Assembly: GCF_020554845.1 (NCBI RefSeq)
Contig: NZ_JAJCIA010000017.1
Coordinates: 23,012 to 87,011, forward strand
DNA: 64,000 nucleotides
Direction: 5' to 3'
Source of the DNA: Blautia faecis
GTDB lineage: Bacteria > Bacillota > Clostridia > Lachnospirales > Lachnospiraceae
In this document: in pieces, positions 8,822 to 16,741 of the stretch
Layout of the letters: each line of letters starts with the position of its first letter
How positions within the stretch are numbered: the first letter of the stretch is position 1
Made by a program: the position numbers and the translations under genes
Notes under the pieces: generated by a model
The model's input: the letters and a program-made list of their open reading frames with translations, nothing else
What the model was told of the DNA's origin: nothing
The model's database searches: none

Positions 8822-9186
8822 TGGTAACCCTCCATTTTTTGATTATCCTCTGGTTTCTACTGCGAGTGTAGCAAGTTGGTTCTTTTAGTTTCAATAGGAT
8901 TTTGGAAAAAAATAAACTTTTTAATAGAAAAAGAGTACGAAAAGGAATTTCCAAAAGGGAACTCACTTTTTGTACTCTTTCTGCAAATTTTATTTTATAA
9001 TATTTCAAATTTTGAAGCAATTTCTTTTTTGTAGAAATAAGAATGCAATTTTAACACATATCACTTCCAGAATAATCTCTATTTATTCCAGAAATTTTAT
9101 GATTCCTTGGATACAGTTTGTATTCCAAATAGCTTCCATACAAGCTTTACTCGTTTCTTAACAAGCTTTCGAAATATATGCCACGC

Positions 9187-9342
9187 TCATGATGGCAAGC
9201 AGTATCGATAAAAGAAAATTTCGCAAAATATCTCCAGCGTGGTACTGATACGGCAATACAATCTGGAAGCAAATACAATCCCTTGCATTAGATAATTCTG
9301 TTTCTTTGACACCCAGCACCCTTTTTTCTTTATAAAATTCAT
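9187..9342 (-). CDS. Small ORF, unknown (51 residues)
   Basis: ATG 9342 is preceded by AGAGGAGTTGAAG, a good ribosome binding site. The peptide starts with basic residues (MNFIKKKGCWVSKK) and is Cys- and Phe-rich towards the end. An alternative frame over the second half encodes a hydrophobic helix (NFLLSILLAIMSVAYI), so this may be a frameshifted small membrane peptide. I do not recognise it. The rest of 8822-9360 shows only an inverted repeat (AAAGAGTAC at about 8937, GTACTCTTT at about 8973). Confidence 0.3.
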   Translation of the reverse strand: MNFIKKKGCWVSKKQNYLMQGIVFASRLYCRISTTLEIFCEIFFYRYCLPS

Positions 9343-9378
9343 CTTCAACTCCTCTTTAAATGAATTTAACATTAAATA

Positions 9379-9425
9379 TTCGTGCAAAGTATTGTTTTCT
9401 TCGTGCAAATGACATATACTATAAT
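9379..9425 (+). promoter_or_regulatory. Promoter and probable operator of the toxin-antitoxin pair
   Basis: A -35 box TTGTTT (9392-9397) is separated by 17 nt from the -10 box TATACT (9415-9420). The decamer TTCGTGCAAA occurs twice, at 9379-9388 and 9400-9409, exactly 21 bp apart (two helical turns) and straddling the -35 box. This is where a ribbon-helix-helix antitoxin dimer would be expected to autorepress. Confidence 0.55.
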
Positions 9426-9449
9426 TGCCAGCAGAAAGGAGCTGATCGT

Positions 9450-9728
9450 ATGGCTGGAAATACTACAAACATCAGTATCCGCATGGACGCAGATTTGAAA
9501 GCGCAGGCGGACGCACTGTTTACTGAACTTGGCATGAACCTGACTACGGCATTTAACATCTTTGTGCGCCAGTCGCTTCGTGAAGGCGGCATTCCCTTTG
9601 AGGTAAGGCTAGAACAGCCGAACAAAGAAACGGTTGCTGCCATGCTGGAAGCGGAAAGGATTGCAAAAGACCCGTCTGTAAAGGGCTACAATGACCTTGA
9701 CGAGTTGTTTGCTGATCTAAAAAGATGA
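9450..9728 (+). CDS. RelB/DinJ-family antitoxin
   Basis: 92 residues from ATG 9450, with AAAGGAGCTGATCGT before it. A longer frame from 9360 runs through the promoter and is rejected. The N-terminus is a ribbon-helix-helix DNA-binding domain (NISIRMDADLKAQADALF, then LTTAFNIFVRQSLREGGIPF), typical of RelB/DinJ. The C-terminal part (NKETVAAMLEAERIAKDPSVKGYNDLDELF) is the toxin-binding arm. Its stop overlaps the toxin start (ATGA at 9725). It neutralises the mRNA interferase and represses the operon. Confidence 0.92.
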   Translation: MAGNTTNISIRMDADLKAQADALFTELGMNLTTAFNIFVRQSLREGGIPFEVRLEQPNKETVAAMLEAERIAKDPSVKGYNDLDELFADLKR

Positions 9729-10015
9729 AAGAAACAAAATATACCGTCAAGTACACCACATGTTTCAAAAAAGACTATAAACGAGCCATAAAGCGTGGCT
9801 TGAAGATCGAGCTGCTGGAGCAGGTCGTGACATTGCTGGCGATGGGCGAACAGTTGCCGGATAAGAACCGTGACCATGACCTGTCAGGCGATTGGGCAGG
9901 TCATCGGGAATGTCATATTCTTCCGGACTGGTTGCTTGTCTACCGCATTGAGGATGATGTTCTGGTGCTGACGCTGGCTCGCACCGGCACACACAGCGAC
10001 TTGTTCGGGAAATAA
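9725..10015 (+). CDS. YafQ/RelE-family mRNA interferase toxin
   Basis: 96 residues overlapping the antitoxin by four bases. The fold markers of the YafQ branch of the RelE superfamily are visible: YTTCFKKDYKRAIKRG at the N-terminus, then LLAMGEQLPDKNRDHDLSGDW, HRECHILPDWLLVYRIEDD and the C-terminal LARTGTHSDLFG. The His residues in the loop after NRDHDL and near the C-terminus match the catalytic His positions of YafQ. It would cleave mRNA on the ribosome. It is a complete type II pair with the upstream gene. Confidence 0.92.
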   Translation: MKETKYTVKYTTCFKKDYKRAIKRGLKIELLEQVVTLLAMGEQLPDKNRDHDLSGDWAGHRECHILPDWLLVYRIEDDVLVLTLARTGTHSDLFGK

Positions 10016-10074
10016 ACAGTCTGCCGCTGTATGGGGAGACCTGTACAGCGGTTTTTATGTATGCAAAGGAAGTC

Positions 10075-10262
10075 ATCTTTGAGGTTGATACCATCACTTG
10101 CATTGTTATCACAGTTGATGTTGGGGTCTGCATCATAGAGAATATGAATAATTTTCCCATCATATATCCAGTTATCAGAGATTTTGTCATAGGAAATTCC
10201 AAATGTTGTATAGGAATCAAGGCTATTATCACAATAACTTGGATCACCCAATTCAAAGCTTC
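10075..10262 (-). pseudogene. Gene fragment, unknown parent
   Basis: On the minus strand the frame reads GDPSYCDNSLDSYTTFG, then YDKISDNWIYDGKIIHILYD and NNASDGINLK. This has the composition of a true extracellular domain C-terminus, but neither its start nor its natural stop is present. It resembles the tail of M56/BlaR1-like membrane proteins of Clostridia, from memory only. It abuts the relaxase fragment at about 10262. Confidence 0.35.
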
Positions 10263-10457
10263 GTGATCAGCACCCACGTTGACAAAAATCATATTCACAA
10301 TCATATCATCTTTAACGCCGCAAGCTTTGTTGATCATCACAAGTATGTTTCCAATAAGCGGAGTTACCATAAACTCTGCAGAATCAGTAATCGTATCTGC
10401 CATGAAAATGGACTTGCCACCAGTATGCCAACCGGAGAAAAAAGTAAAAGCTATAAA
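10256..10457 (+). pseudogene. Relaxase (MobA/VirD2-type) fragment
   Basis: The plus strand encodes FVISTHVDKNHIHNHIIFNA, the HxHxH metal-binding motif of relaxase/mobilisation nucleases, followed by KRSYHKLCRISNRICHENGL. Both ends are missing: the 5' side joins an unrelated fragment near 10262, and the 3' side is cut at 10457/10458 where group II intron sequence begins on the other strand. It is the remains of a lost mobilisable element. Confidence 0.7.
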
Positions 10458-10715
10458 CTCTTGTTGATGTTCCTTTAGATATGGAAGAGCCTCCTCAATG
10501 GTCATGCCATCAATTCCTGGCGCTCCCTTGTTTGCCTTGACTCTCTTATACGCTCTGTTAAAGTTGTCTTTATACAGTATCGCTTCCAAAAGTCTCGGCT
10601 GTGCACTGTCTCTTTCTTTCCATATCCGATTGAATGACCTAGACGCTTTTGCATACCCTTCGTGTTCCGCACTATCTCTCTGCGAACAGTCATTGTTTTC
10701 AATGTTTTCTGCCAT
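10458..10715 (-). pseudogene. ltrA: Group II intron reverse transcriptase, N-terminal fragment
   Basis: ATG 10715 is preceded by AAAGGAGG. The first 86 codons match intron-encoded reverse transcriptase/maturase N-termini: LLEAILYKDNFNRAYKRV, then NKGAPGIDGMTIEE and LPYLKEHQQE. After codon 86 the frame runs on into the antisense of the relaxase fragment, so a 316-residue open frame exists, but only the first 86 residues are RT. The catalytic YADD region is missing. Confidence 0.75.
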
Positions 10716-11155
10716 AGACGGTCATTCCTCCTTTCTCGGTCATACTTAAGATTCCTACTGATTCGGTCCTTCACCTCTCGGCTACTATGACCTCTGCTGA
10801 CTTCTGTGCGTTCAGCATTGCTTTATGCAATGGTTACCTCTTTCAAGGCGTACCGCACAGACCTCCCTAGGTACCACACGTTTCTTCCTCTCCATCCGTC
10901 TGCCTCATTTATCATGCATGATTCCGTGTAGTTATTGGGCTTCGATTTGATATGCAACCTTACCCTCATGCATAACCTCATATAAGGTTTCTGTCCGTCA
11001 GACCAGAGATTTGCCCATGAGTTAGTATGTTCCTCACATCCAGCTTCCTTCAGATTCCATCTCACGATGGACACCCTTGCTTTCGGCTATATCCTTCCCA
11101 CTACCGGGAGGATTCGGGACTTTAACCCGTTAGAAACGTGCGCCGCTAGGCGCAC
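10458..11155 (-). mobile_element. Group II intron, 5' part only
   Basis: On the minus strand a group II 5' end, GTGCGCC, starts at 11155 and pairs at once with GGCGCAC (first hairpin of domain I). It is followed by the usual TTAAAGTCCCGAATCC-type region, about 440 nt of structured RNA sequence, and then the reverse transcriptase start at 10715. The element is cut at 10458, so all catalytic domains (V/VI) are absent and it cannot splice. The base 5' of the intron (11156) belongs to the methyltransferase block side. Confidence 0.7.
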
Positions 11156-11204
11156 ATATGAAAAGAAGCTCGTATCAGCTATTGACCGATACGAGCTTCT
11201 CCGT

Positions 11205-11831
11205 TTATTCTCTGTTTCCGGTAATAAAGTAGTCGCAATACTCTCCGCCATTCGCCAGCGTCTGTTTTCTGTGCAGCACGCCGTGCTGAAGCGTGATCAT
11301 CACTTCATCAAGTTCGCAGAACAACGGCATGAGTTCGGAAACACTGAGTTTCTCCGTGTAAATGCAAATCGGGCAGCGGGTAATGCGGTAGTAACAGGCA
11401 CCCTCATACGGCTGCCCGACAAAATCCACCTTGAAGGAGGTCGGGTATTTCGCTTCCTTTTCGGGCGTGTACCATTTGGCGTATTTGACAACGCTCTTTT
11501 TGTTCTCCGCCTTGCCCTTGTCGGTATTCAAGTCGGTCTTTGCAAAATACCACTTGATATGATAGAGTGAGCGGCGCATCATTTCCTGCACGACCGTTGG
11601 CGGAATTTTCTTTTCGCTTGCCACATAGGGCGCAACGAAGGCAAGGGCGAACAACTCGTTGTATGCCATAGGGTTATCGTCACCGATGTCGTCTGCTTTC
11701 TCGACAAGCTCACGATAGACCTTTTTGCTCTTTTTCATAATGTCGGCGGCATATTCCCTGCCGTACTTCTCTGCCAGAACCTTTTTCATCGGGCTTTTGA
11801 ACATCCAGAAATAAAAGCCGTTGTATTTCAT
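11205..11831 (-). CDS. ATC hydrolase family protein (L-2-amino-thiazoline-4-carboxylate hydrolase-like)
   Basis: 208 residues. The C-terminal half carries the family pattern: CPICIYTEKLSVSELMPLFC, then LDEVMITL and TLANGGEYCDYFI. The spaced Cys residues (CxxC, FC, YCDY) are conserved in all four paralogues in this window. The characterised founding enzyme opens the thiazoline ring of ATC to S-carbamyl-cysteine; many relatives have no known substrate. The N-terminal half is helical (MKKVLAEKYGREYAADIMKK). It is the last gene of the long minus-strand operon and borders the group II intron fragment. An in-frame hydrolase role is inferred by family only. Confidence 0.75.
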   Translation of the reverse strand: MKYNGFYFWMFKSPMKKVLAEKYGREYAADIMKKSKKVYRELVEKADDIGDDNPMAYNELFALAFVAPYVASEKKIPPTVVQEMMRRSLYHIKWYFAKTDLNTDKGKAENKKSVVKYAKWYTPEKEAKYPTSFKVDFVGQPYEGACYYRITRCPICIYTEKLSVSELMPLFCELDEVMITLQHGVLHRKQTLANGGEYCDYFITGNRE

Positions 11832-11877
11832 ATCACTTTTCCTCCCGTGATTTATTTACAGGCTTAAGAAACGTAGC

Positions 11878-12003
11878 CTAGCCGCCGAAGTGATAGACCA
11901 TCGTCGCGTCCATATATAGCCCGGCAGTCTTGCGGTCGGTACATTCCGCCATGCTCCGGCGGTAGCTGTCAAACTGTGCGGAGATCAGCTTTCCATGATG
12001 CCG
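11878..12003 (-). pseudogene. C-terminal gene fragment, unknown parent
   Basis: The minus strand reads GKLISAQFDSYRRSMAECT followed by AGLYMDATMVYHFGG and a TAG stop at 11878-11880. It has no start or ribosome binding site. The composition is protein-like, so it is probably the tail of a gene removed by a deletion between the methyltransferase pseudogene and the last ATC-hydrolase gene. Confidence 0.35.
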
Positions 12004-12009
12004 CGCCGA

Positions 12010-12670
12010 TTACTTTCTTCCCACCAGCAATGTTGAGCCGCAAAGCATCAGGCGTCCGGCTTCCTTCGGCGTCATAAAGCTGCCGTCGGTCGTGTCGATC
12101 AGCTCTACGCGCTCATAGCCCATATCCCTGAGCTTTTGGACAAACTCCTGCATATCGCCGTATCTGCGAGGCGACATCAGGTCATGGATGGCAAACGTTC
12201 CGCCCTTTTTCAGCACGCGCAGCGTTTCCAGCAGAAGCGCCTGCTTGTCCTTCCCCGTGATATTGTGATAGACATAGTTGCTGGTCACTGCGTCGAAGCT
12301 CTCGTCGGGGAAATCCAGCTTCACGGCGTTTCCACGCCGGAACGAAACGTTTTTCACGCCCTCCGCAGCGGCGTTTTTTTCGCACAGCGGCAGGCTGAAG
12401 GAGGCATATTCCTTGCCCCAGCGGTCAATGCCGACCATTTTCCCCTGGGGATTGCGCTTTGCGCAGGCAATGGTCAGCGCACCGCTGGGTGTACTTTGCA
12501 CAAACGACAAAGGCAATGCCGAACACCACTCCCAGCGCGACGCGCAGCTTTCCGCTCACACCGATGCCGAATACGCCGAAAACGAGCAGCAGCGCAAGGG
12601 ACAGCACCGTTCCCGCGATAAGCGAAACCAGCATTCCCTTGGGAATTCAGTTTTTGTAGTCAGGCTTCAT
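12010..12670 (-). pseudogene. Membrane-anchored SAM methyltransferase, degraded
   Basis: From ATG 12670 (overlapping the previous gene) the frame reads MKPDYKN, then a TGA where Trp would be expected, then IPKGMLVS and two hydrophobic helices (LIAGTVLSLALLLVFGVFG, ALGVVFGIAFVVC). After that the sequence jumps, with a change of frame, to SGALTIACAKRNPQGKMVG, the middle of a class I methyltransferase. The linker and the first part of motif I (the G-rich loop) are deleted. The remainder (DFPDESFDAVTSNYVYHNI, LLETLRVLKKGGTFAIHD) is intact up to 12010. A 168-residue open frame from 12516 covers only the C-terminal part. Confidence 0.7.
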
Positions 12671-13397
12671 ATTCAAGACTCCTTTTTAATTGAGTGTGAC
12701 TTCTCTCATAAACCGCAGCCGCGATGCACCAGATCATGATAGCACTGTTCGTGCTGCTCTGGCTCATCACGGACATCCATGTAGCCACCGGCATCTGCAT
12801 TGCCTGCGCAATATCCGGTACTGCAGCCAGCAGAAGGTTCCATGTGACCGGATGGAAAGCAAGCATCCACCTTGGATAGCGCGTTTTTCCGGCAAGCAGC
12901 ATCACAAAATGGATACCAAAAACCAATAGCATCGGAACATACATGGGGAGGATCGCGGGGAGCATATCGTCCTGATAGGCCGTAACCGCCGCAAGCGCGG
13001 CCTCCGCTCTGATACGCGGCCCCAGATAGGTGGTAAACCATGCCATGGTGGCCACCCATGTATGGATGGTCAGAGCGATCGCAACGGTGAATATCCCGCA
13101 CAGAAACTGGATGGTTCTGGTCTTTCTATATTTTTCGTCGATGTCCGCATTCAGTGCTTTTACCACAAAGTAATAGAGAAAGCCCCCAATCGCTCCCAGT
13201 CCAACGGTAAGCACGGGCCTCCACAGCCCATAAGAGCCAGACAGATAACAGGCTCTGTTGAAAAGGCCGGTGTCGGTTTTCTGAAGCGGAACGCACCCCA
13301 GCAGCCAGTCCCCGGCAGCCATCAATCCACATCCGATCGCGCCAAGAATGCACCAGCGGATGAACTGTTTTGTTTCTTTCGTCTTCATTTTCTTCAT
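12660..13397 (-). CDS. Multi-pass membrane protein (DUF6796-like)
   Basis: 245 residues with about seven hydrophobic segments. The first helix ends in a conserved Gly-Asp (GAIGCGLMAAGDWLLG), the same as in its paralogue at 14663-15397 (GMIGCLLYVIGDFLFA). The pair resembles the DUF6796 family from memory; no biochemical role is known. It is coupled to its neighbours (11-nt overlap with the methyltransferase pseudogene). It probably acts in the cytoplasmic membrane together with the operon's methyltransferases or ATC hydrolases. Confidence 0.65.
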   Translation of the reverse strand: MKKMKTKETKQFIRWCILGAIGCGLMAAGDWLLGCVPLQKTDTGLFNRACYLSGSYGLWRPVLTVGLGAIGGFLYYFVVKALNADIDEKYRKTRTIQFLCGIFTVAIALTIHTWVATMAWFTTYLGPRIRAEAALAAVTAYQDDMLPAILPMYVPMLLVFGIHFVMLLAGKTRYPRWMLAFHPVTWNLLLAAVPDIAQAMQMPVATWMSVMSQSSTNSAIMIWCIAAAVYERSHTQLKRSLEYEA

Positions 13398-13407
13398 TCC
13401 TGCGCCC

Positions 13408-14007
13408 CTATTTTATGATCTTCATGCAAAAGTCGCAGCGGTCGTCCCCGCGCCCCAACGTCATGCTTCTCTCCCAAATCAGCTTCGGATGCAGCCCGGC
13501 GTAGCTGATGTCGTCACTGTCGCAAAAGCAGCGGCACAGCTCCAGGTAGCCGTATTCTGCGCAGGTGTCGTGATAGGGACATTTCACCATATCCACACGC
13601 CATATACCGTTGCCGACCTGCAACTCCTTTGGGTCAAAGCCCGCCGCCGGGCCGAAGACGCTCCGCGTGGATTTGACGAAAACGCTGGGAACAAGGCGGT
13701 AAAGCCCCGGTATGAGCAGCAGGGTGGCAAGCTGTTTGTGACTCGTTCTCGCCAACCGCTCCACATAGCCGTGAACGATTTGCAGCGCCTCTTCTTTCGG
13801 CATGACCCGCTGCAAGGTTTCGTAGGCCGCAATACCCGGTAAGATCTGCCGCTTGAGGTGGTATTGCTTCTCCTTGCTTGCATCTGCATTTTCAGCCAGC
13901 AGCGCATTCAACCGTGTATCAAAAAAGGCCTTCAGCTCCTTGGCGTGCGAGGAAAAGCGCTGTGCCGCAGTCTCCCGAAAATCACGGGAGAGATAGGTTT
14001 CCTTCAT
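13408..14007 (-). CDS. ATC hydrolase family protein
   Basis: 199 residues; ATG 14007 overlaps the previous stop (ATGA) and follows GGAGGCCGGACG. The family-specific C-terminal half is present: CPYHDTCAEYGYLELCRCFC, then LHPKLIWERSMTLGRGDD and RCDFCMKI. The helical N-terminal half includes LSRDFRETAAQRFSSHAKEL. Compared with the other three copies the active-region Cys residues are more numerous (CPYHDTC, CRCFC, CDFC). Substrate unknown. It is part of the TetR-fronted operon. Confidence 0.75.
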   Translation of the reverse strand: MKETYLSRDFRETAAQRFSSHAKELKAFFDTRLNALLAENADASKEKQYHLKRQILPGIAAYETLQRVMPKEEALQIVHGYVERLARTSHKQLATLLLIPGLYRLVPSVFVKSTRSVFGPAAGFDPKELQVGNGIWRVDMVKCPYHDTCAEYGYLELCRCFCDSDDISYAGLHPKLIWERSMTLGRGDDRCDFCMKIIK

Positions 14008-14666
14008 CGTCCGGCCTCCGTCTCAGGCTTCACGAAGCCCTTCTTTTTATACCCGCAGTCGCAGTATGGGCCGCCGGAGGCGAGAGTGTACTGCCGCACG
14101 AAGTCGGTCACGCCGCCCGCTTCGCTCATGGTGTAGTCCAGGCGGCACAGCGCCGGAGTGAGGTCATATAGCCCCAGCTTTTTCATCAGCACACAGATGC
14201 CGCATTTGGTGAAGCGTCCCTCGTATCCGCTGCCGTCGGGGTATTCGTAAAACTCCATATTCCATGAATACGGGTTGCGGTCGGCGGCTTTCAAGGCTGC
14301 GGTCGCCTTCATGCCGGAAATGTCCTTTTCGGCAAATTTGCTCTTTCCGCTCTTGCGGCAGAACCATTTCATCGGCTTTGTCATCATGGATTTTGCGTAA
14401 TACTCCGTCAGCCACTCCACATCCGGACGCTCCGGCATGGAGAGAACGAACGCGCCGATCATTGCGCAGTTGACGATGTTCATCTTGAAGCGATCCGCTT
14501 TTTCAAACTCCGGCAGGTCTGCGATGATTGCTTTGTATTTCGGCTTTGCATTTTTCGTGATCGCTTTTGCCGTATCGGTATCGTAGCCGAGCACCTCTGT
14601 CAGCTGCTTTTGGAATGAGCCTGCAAACAGCGCCCACATTCCCATGGGCATACCTATGTATTTCAT
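14004..14666 (-). CDS. ATC hydrolase family protein
   Basis: 220 residues; ATG 14666 overlaps the upstream stop, and AAGGAGACAGTGCA precedes it. The C-terminal family signature reads CGICVLMKKLGLYDLTPALC, LDYTMSEAG and TLASGGPYCDCGY. The N-terminal half (MWALFAGSFQKQLTEVLG) is similar in length and pattern to the 11205-11831 paralogue (FWMFKSPMKKVLAEKYG), so these two are the closest pair by eye. Coupled by overlap to both neighbours. Confidence 0.75.
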   Translation of the reverse strand: MKYIGMPMGMWALFAGSFQKQLTEVLGYDTDTAKAITKNAKPKYKAIIADLPEFEKADRFKMNIVNCAMIGAFVLSMPERPDVEWLTEYYAKSMMTKPMKWFCRKSGKSKFAEKDISGMKATAALKAADRNPYSWNMEFYEYPDGSGYEGRFTKCGICVLMKKLGLYDLTPALCRLDYTMSEAGGVTDFVRQYTLASGGPYCDCGYKKKGFVKPETEAGR

Positions 14667-15397
14667 TGCACTGTCTCCTTACATTCTCCGCATTTTGCCT
14701 TCTCCCGCAGCAAAACCAGCCCCAATACCAAAACCAGCAGGTGTCCGGCGGATTCCGTGCCGTGATCGATCTGATCCAGCGGCCACGGCAGAAGCGTGAA
14801 GAGATTTCCCACAATCCCCGTAAAAACGATGGGGTTGCAGAAGGATGCCAATATCCGCTGTGCTGTGTTTTTCAGCGGGAGCATCCTTTTCCAGATCATA
14901 ACGAGCATCACGACGGAAAGAAGTACATCACACAGGATATATGCTGCCAGCAGCGGCGCGGTGTTGCAGTAAAAAACCTTATTGGCGATCTCTGCTGCCG
15001 CCTGCATATCGCCGTATTTCTCAAAGGTAAACTTGAAGATCAGCGCCATGTTCGTAAACATAGCATGGACATAGCCCCAGCAGACCGTGCCGGTGAGATA
15101 GGCGATATGAAACAGCTTGACCCACTTCTGCTGCTTTGGTTGGGTGAGGTGCCGCTTCAGGAGCTTCCACATCTGGTGAAAACCGATGTAATAGAGTGCC
15201 GTTCCGAGAACACCGCAGATAATGCTGACCACCATGCGCCATGTGGCCATATTGAGATAGGCGACTTTGACCATCAGTCCGATGGATTCCGTGCTTTGGG
15301 TTTTCCCGGTCGCCGCAAACAAAAAGTCGCCGATCACATAGAGCAAGCACCCGATCATGCCCGCAATAAGCGCTCGTTTTTCTTTACTCGATTTCAT
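14663..15397 (-). CDS. Multi-pass membrane protein (DUF6796-like)
   Basis: 244 residues from ATG 15397, whose codon overlaps the stop of the methyltransferase upstream (AAATGA) and follows GGAGGCAGGAA. The frame is open for 77 more codons upstream, but these lie inside the methyltransferase gene. About seven hydrophobic segments are visible, with the Gly-Asp signature in helix 1 and a pattern of helices like that of the 12660-13397 protein; they are paralogues within one operon. Confidence 0.65.
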   Translation of the reverse strand: MKSSKEKRALIAGMIGCLLYVIGDFLFAATGKTQSTESIGLMVKVAYLNMATWRMVVSIICGVLGTALYYIGFHQMWKLLKRHLTQPKQQKWVKLFHIAYLTGTVCWGYVHAMFTNMALIFKFTFEKYGDMQAAAEIANKVFYCNTAPLLAAYILCDVLLSVVMLVMIWKRMLPLKNTAQRILASFCNPIVFTGIVGNLFTLLPWPLDQIDHGTESAGHLLVLVLGLVLLREKAKCGECKETVQ

Positions 15398-16236
15398 TTC
15401 CTGCCTCCAAATCCGATCTTCACGATCTGCATTTTCATCATGCCGTCGCCGACCTTTGCGAGAAAACGGAAAAAGCCGCTGACGGATGGGTCGCGGAGAT
15501 CGTTGTAGCCCAGCATATAGCCCCGACTCGTGACCTGCAAACGGCTGTCCCACAGGGAAAGCTCGCTTTTTGCGTTCGAAACCGCAAAATACGCGCCCAC
15601 ATCCTGGATCTTCGCGCTCTTGAGCCATGTCTTGGCGATCATCTTCACCGCCGTCCGATTTGCAGCGTCAAACACCAGCACGCTGTCCGGAAAAGCGTCT
15701 GCCATTTGCTGTACCAGCGTCTTGACCTGCTCGGTCAAAAAATAGTAGAACACGCCGGAGGCAAAGAATACCGCACCGTTTGAAGAGTCAATTTTTCTAA
15801 GCCATTCGGTATTGTTCAAATCGCAGGGGATATTTTCTTCACGCTCCCCGGCGGGCAGCAGCTCATTGCGCACGGCGATCACATCCGGGAAGTCCAGATT
15901 ATAAATCTTGCAACTGCCGTTGTCGCAGCTTCTCCCTGTGCTGTCCAGTCCGCAGCCCAGATTGACCACCGCCGCATTGGGGTGAGATTTCAGATAATCC
16001 CGCACCTCAAAAGCAAGGTCATTCTGCCGCATGGCCACCTCCAGTGAACCGAAACGCTGCATCAGGCTGCGGGATTTTTTCTCCGCCTCTGAAAAGTCGT
16101 AGTCGATCTCGTCAATCAGGCGAACCGCTGTTTCGTCCCGGTAAAGATTCGGGTATAGTTCTGAGCAGACCTTCCGCGCATACAGCGGAATGATCAGCGT
16201 CTCCTGTACGGTGTTTTTCTCGATTTTATATTTCAT
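15394..16236 (-). CDS. Class I methyltransferase of the leucine carboxyl methyltransferase (LCM) family
   Basis: 280 residues from ATG 16236, backed by GAAGGAGATACCTAT. Family markers are visible: KVCSELYPNLYRDETAVRLI near the N-terminus, DYDFSEAEKKSRS, and motif I as AAVVNLGCGLDST (about residue 88), which binds S-adenosyl-methionine; then YNLDFPDVIAVR and FFASGVFYYF. Homologous proteins methylate carboxyl or hydroxyl groups of small molecules, as PPM/LCM enzymes in secondary metabolism do. A second, internally deleted family member lies at 30132-30626 beside transporter cassette A. Confidence 0.85.
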   Translation of the reverse strand: MKYKIEKNTVQETLIIPLYARKVCSELYPNLYRDETAVRLIDEIDYDFSEAEKKSRSLMQRFGSLEVAMRQNDLAFEVRDYLKSHPNAAVVNLGCGLDSTGRSCDNGSCKIYNLDFPDVIAVRNELLPAGEREENIPCDLNNTEWLRKIDSSNGAVFFASGVFYYFLTEQVKTLVQQMADAFPDSVLVFDAANRTAVKMIAKTWLKSAKIQDVGAYFAVSNAKSELSLWDSRLQVTSRGYMLGYNDLRDPSVSGFFRFLAKVGDGMMKMQIVKIGFGGRK

Positions 16237-16249
16237 ATAGGTATCTCCT

Positions 16250-16741
16250 TCAGTGAATAAATACCGACATAATCGCCGCCAGTGCTGCCGAAATGACCGC
16301 CATACCAACTGTGCCGAACAGCCACTTTTTGCCCTTATCCTTGGCTGTAATGTAGGGTTTCAGGTCTTCCGTTCCCGGAATTTCCCATGCGTTCGTATGT
16401 CCTACCCAATAGCCGTCAACCCAAAATCGGTCTATGAGATTCATAACGGACAGTATGACCAGCAGCTGCCAAAAGCCCTGAACGAAGCCCTTTGCGCCGT
16501 TGAGCGCATAGACACACACCAGCACATAGGCGATGTAACCGGGAACGCAGACAGCTTTGAAAATCAAAGCATTTCGCTTAATTTTCGCGTGTGTTGTAAG
16601 TCCCAGCGTTACGCACCGCTCCTGCACCTCCGGGCTGTAAAGATGCACCATGCCCACCGCGCCCTTGCGGATACCCACGGCACAGATGATAATCAGCAGA
16701 ACCCCCAGCCCCAGACCTTCCAAAACCGTTTGTAAAAGCAT
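16250..16741 (-). CDS. Four-helix membrane protein with IPGTED motif, unknown function
   Basis: 163 residues with four hydrophobic segments (about residues 5-25, 62-85, 90-108, 140-160). Translation is coupled to the gene before it (TAATG) and follows GGAGGAACAAGTA. The motif WEIPGTEDLKPY precedes the last helix. The 163-residue protein at 42113-42604, next to a different TetR gene, shares length, helix placement and motif (WVIPGTEDM), so this is one family present twice in the window. Function unknown. Confidence 0.65.
   Translation of the reverse strand: MLLQTVLEGLGLGVLLIIICAVGIRKGAVGMVHLYSPEVQERCVTLGLTTHAKIKRNALIFKAVCVPGYIAYVLVCVYALNGAKGFVQGFWQLLVILSVMNLIDRFWVDGYWVGHTNAWEIPGTEDLKPYITAKDKGKKWLFGTVGMAVISAALAAIMSVFIH

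Noticed and set aside
9765..10715. A 316-codon minus-strand frame as one protein
   Set aside because: Only the first 86 codons match reverse transcriptases; the rest is antisense to the relaxase fragment and to the toxin gene.
14567..15508. A 313-codon plus-strand frame
   Set aside because: It runs antisense to the DUF6796-like membrane gene and the ends of its two neighbours, all of which have coupled starts.
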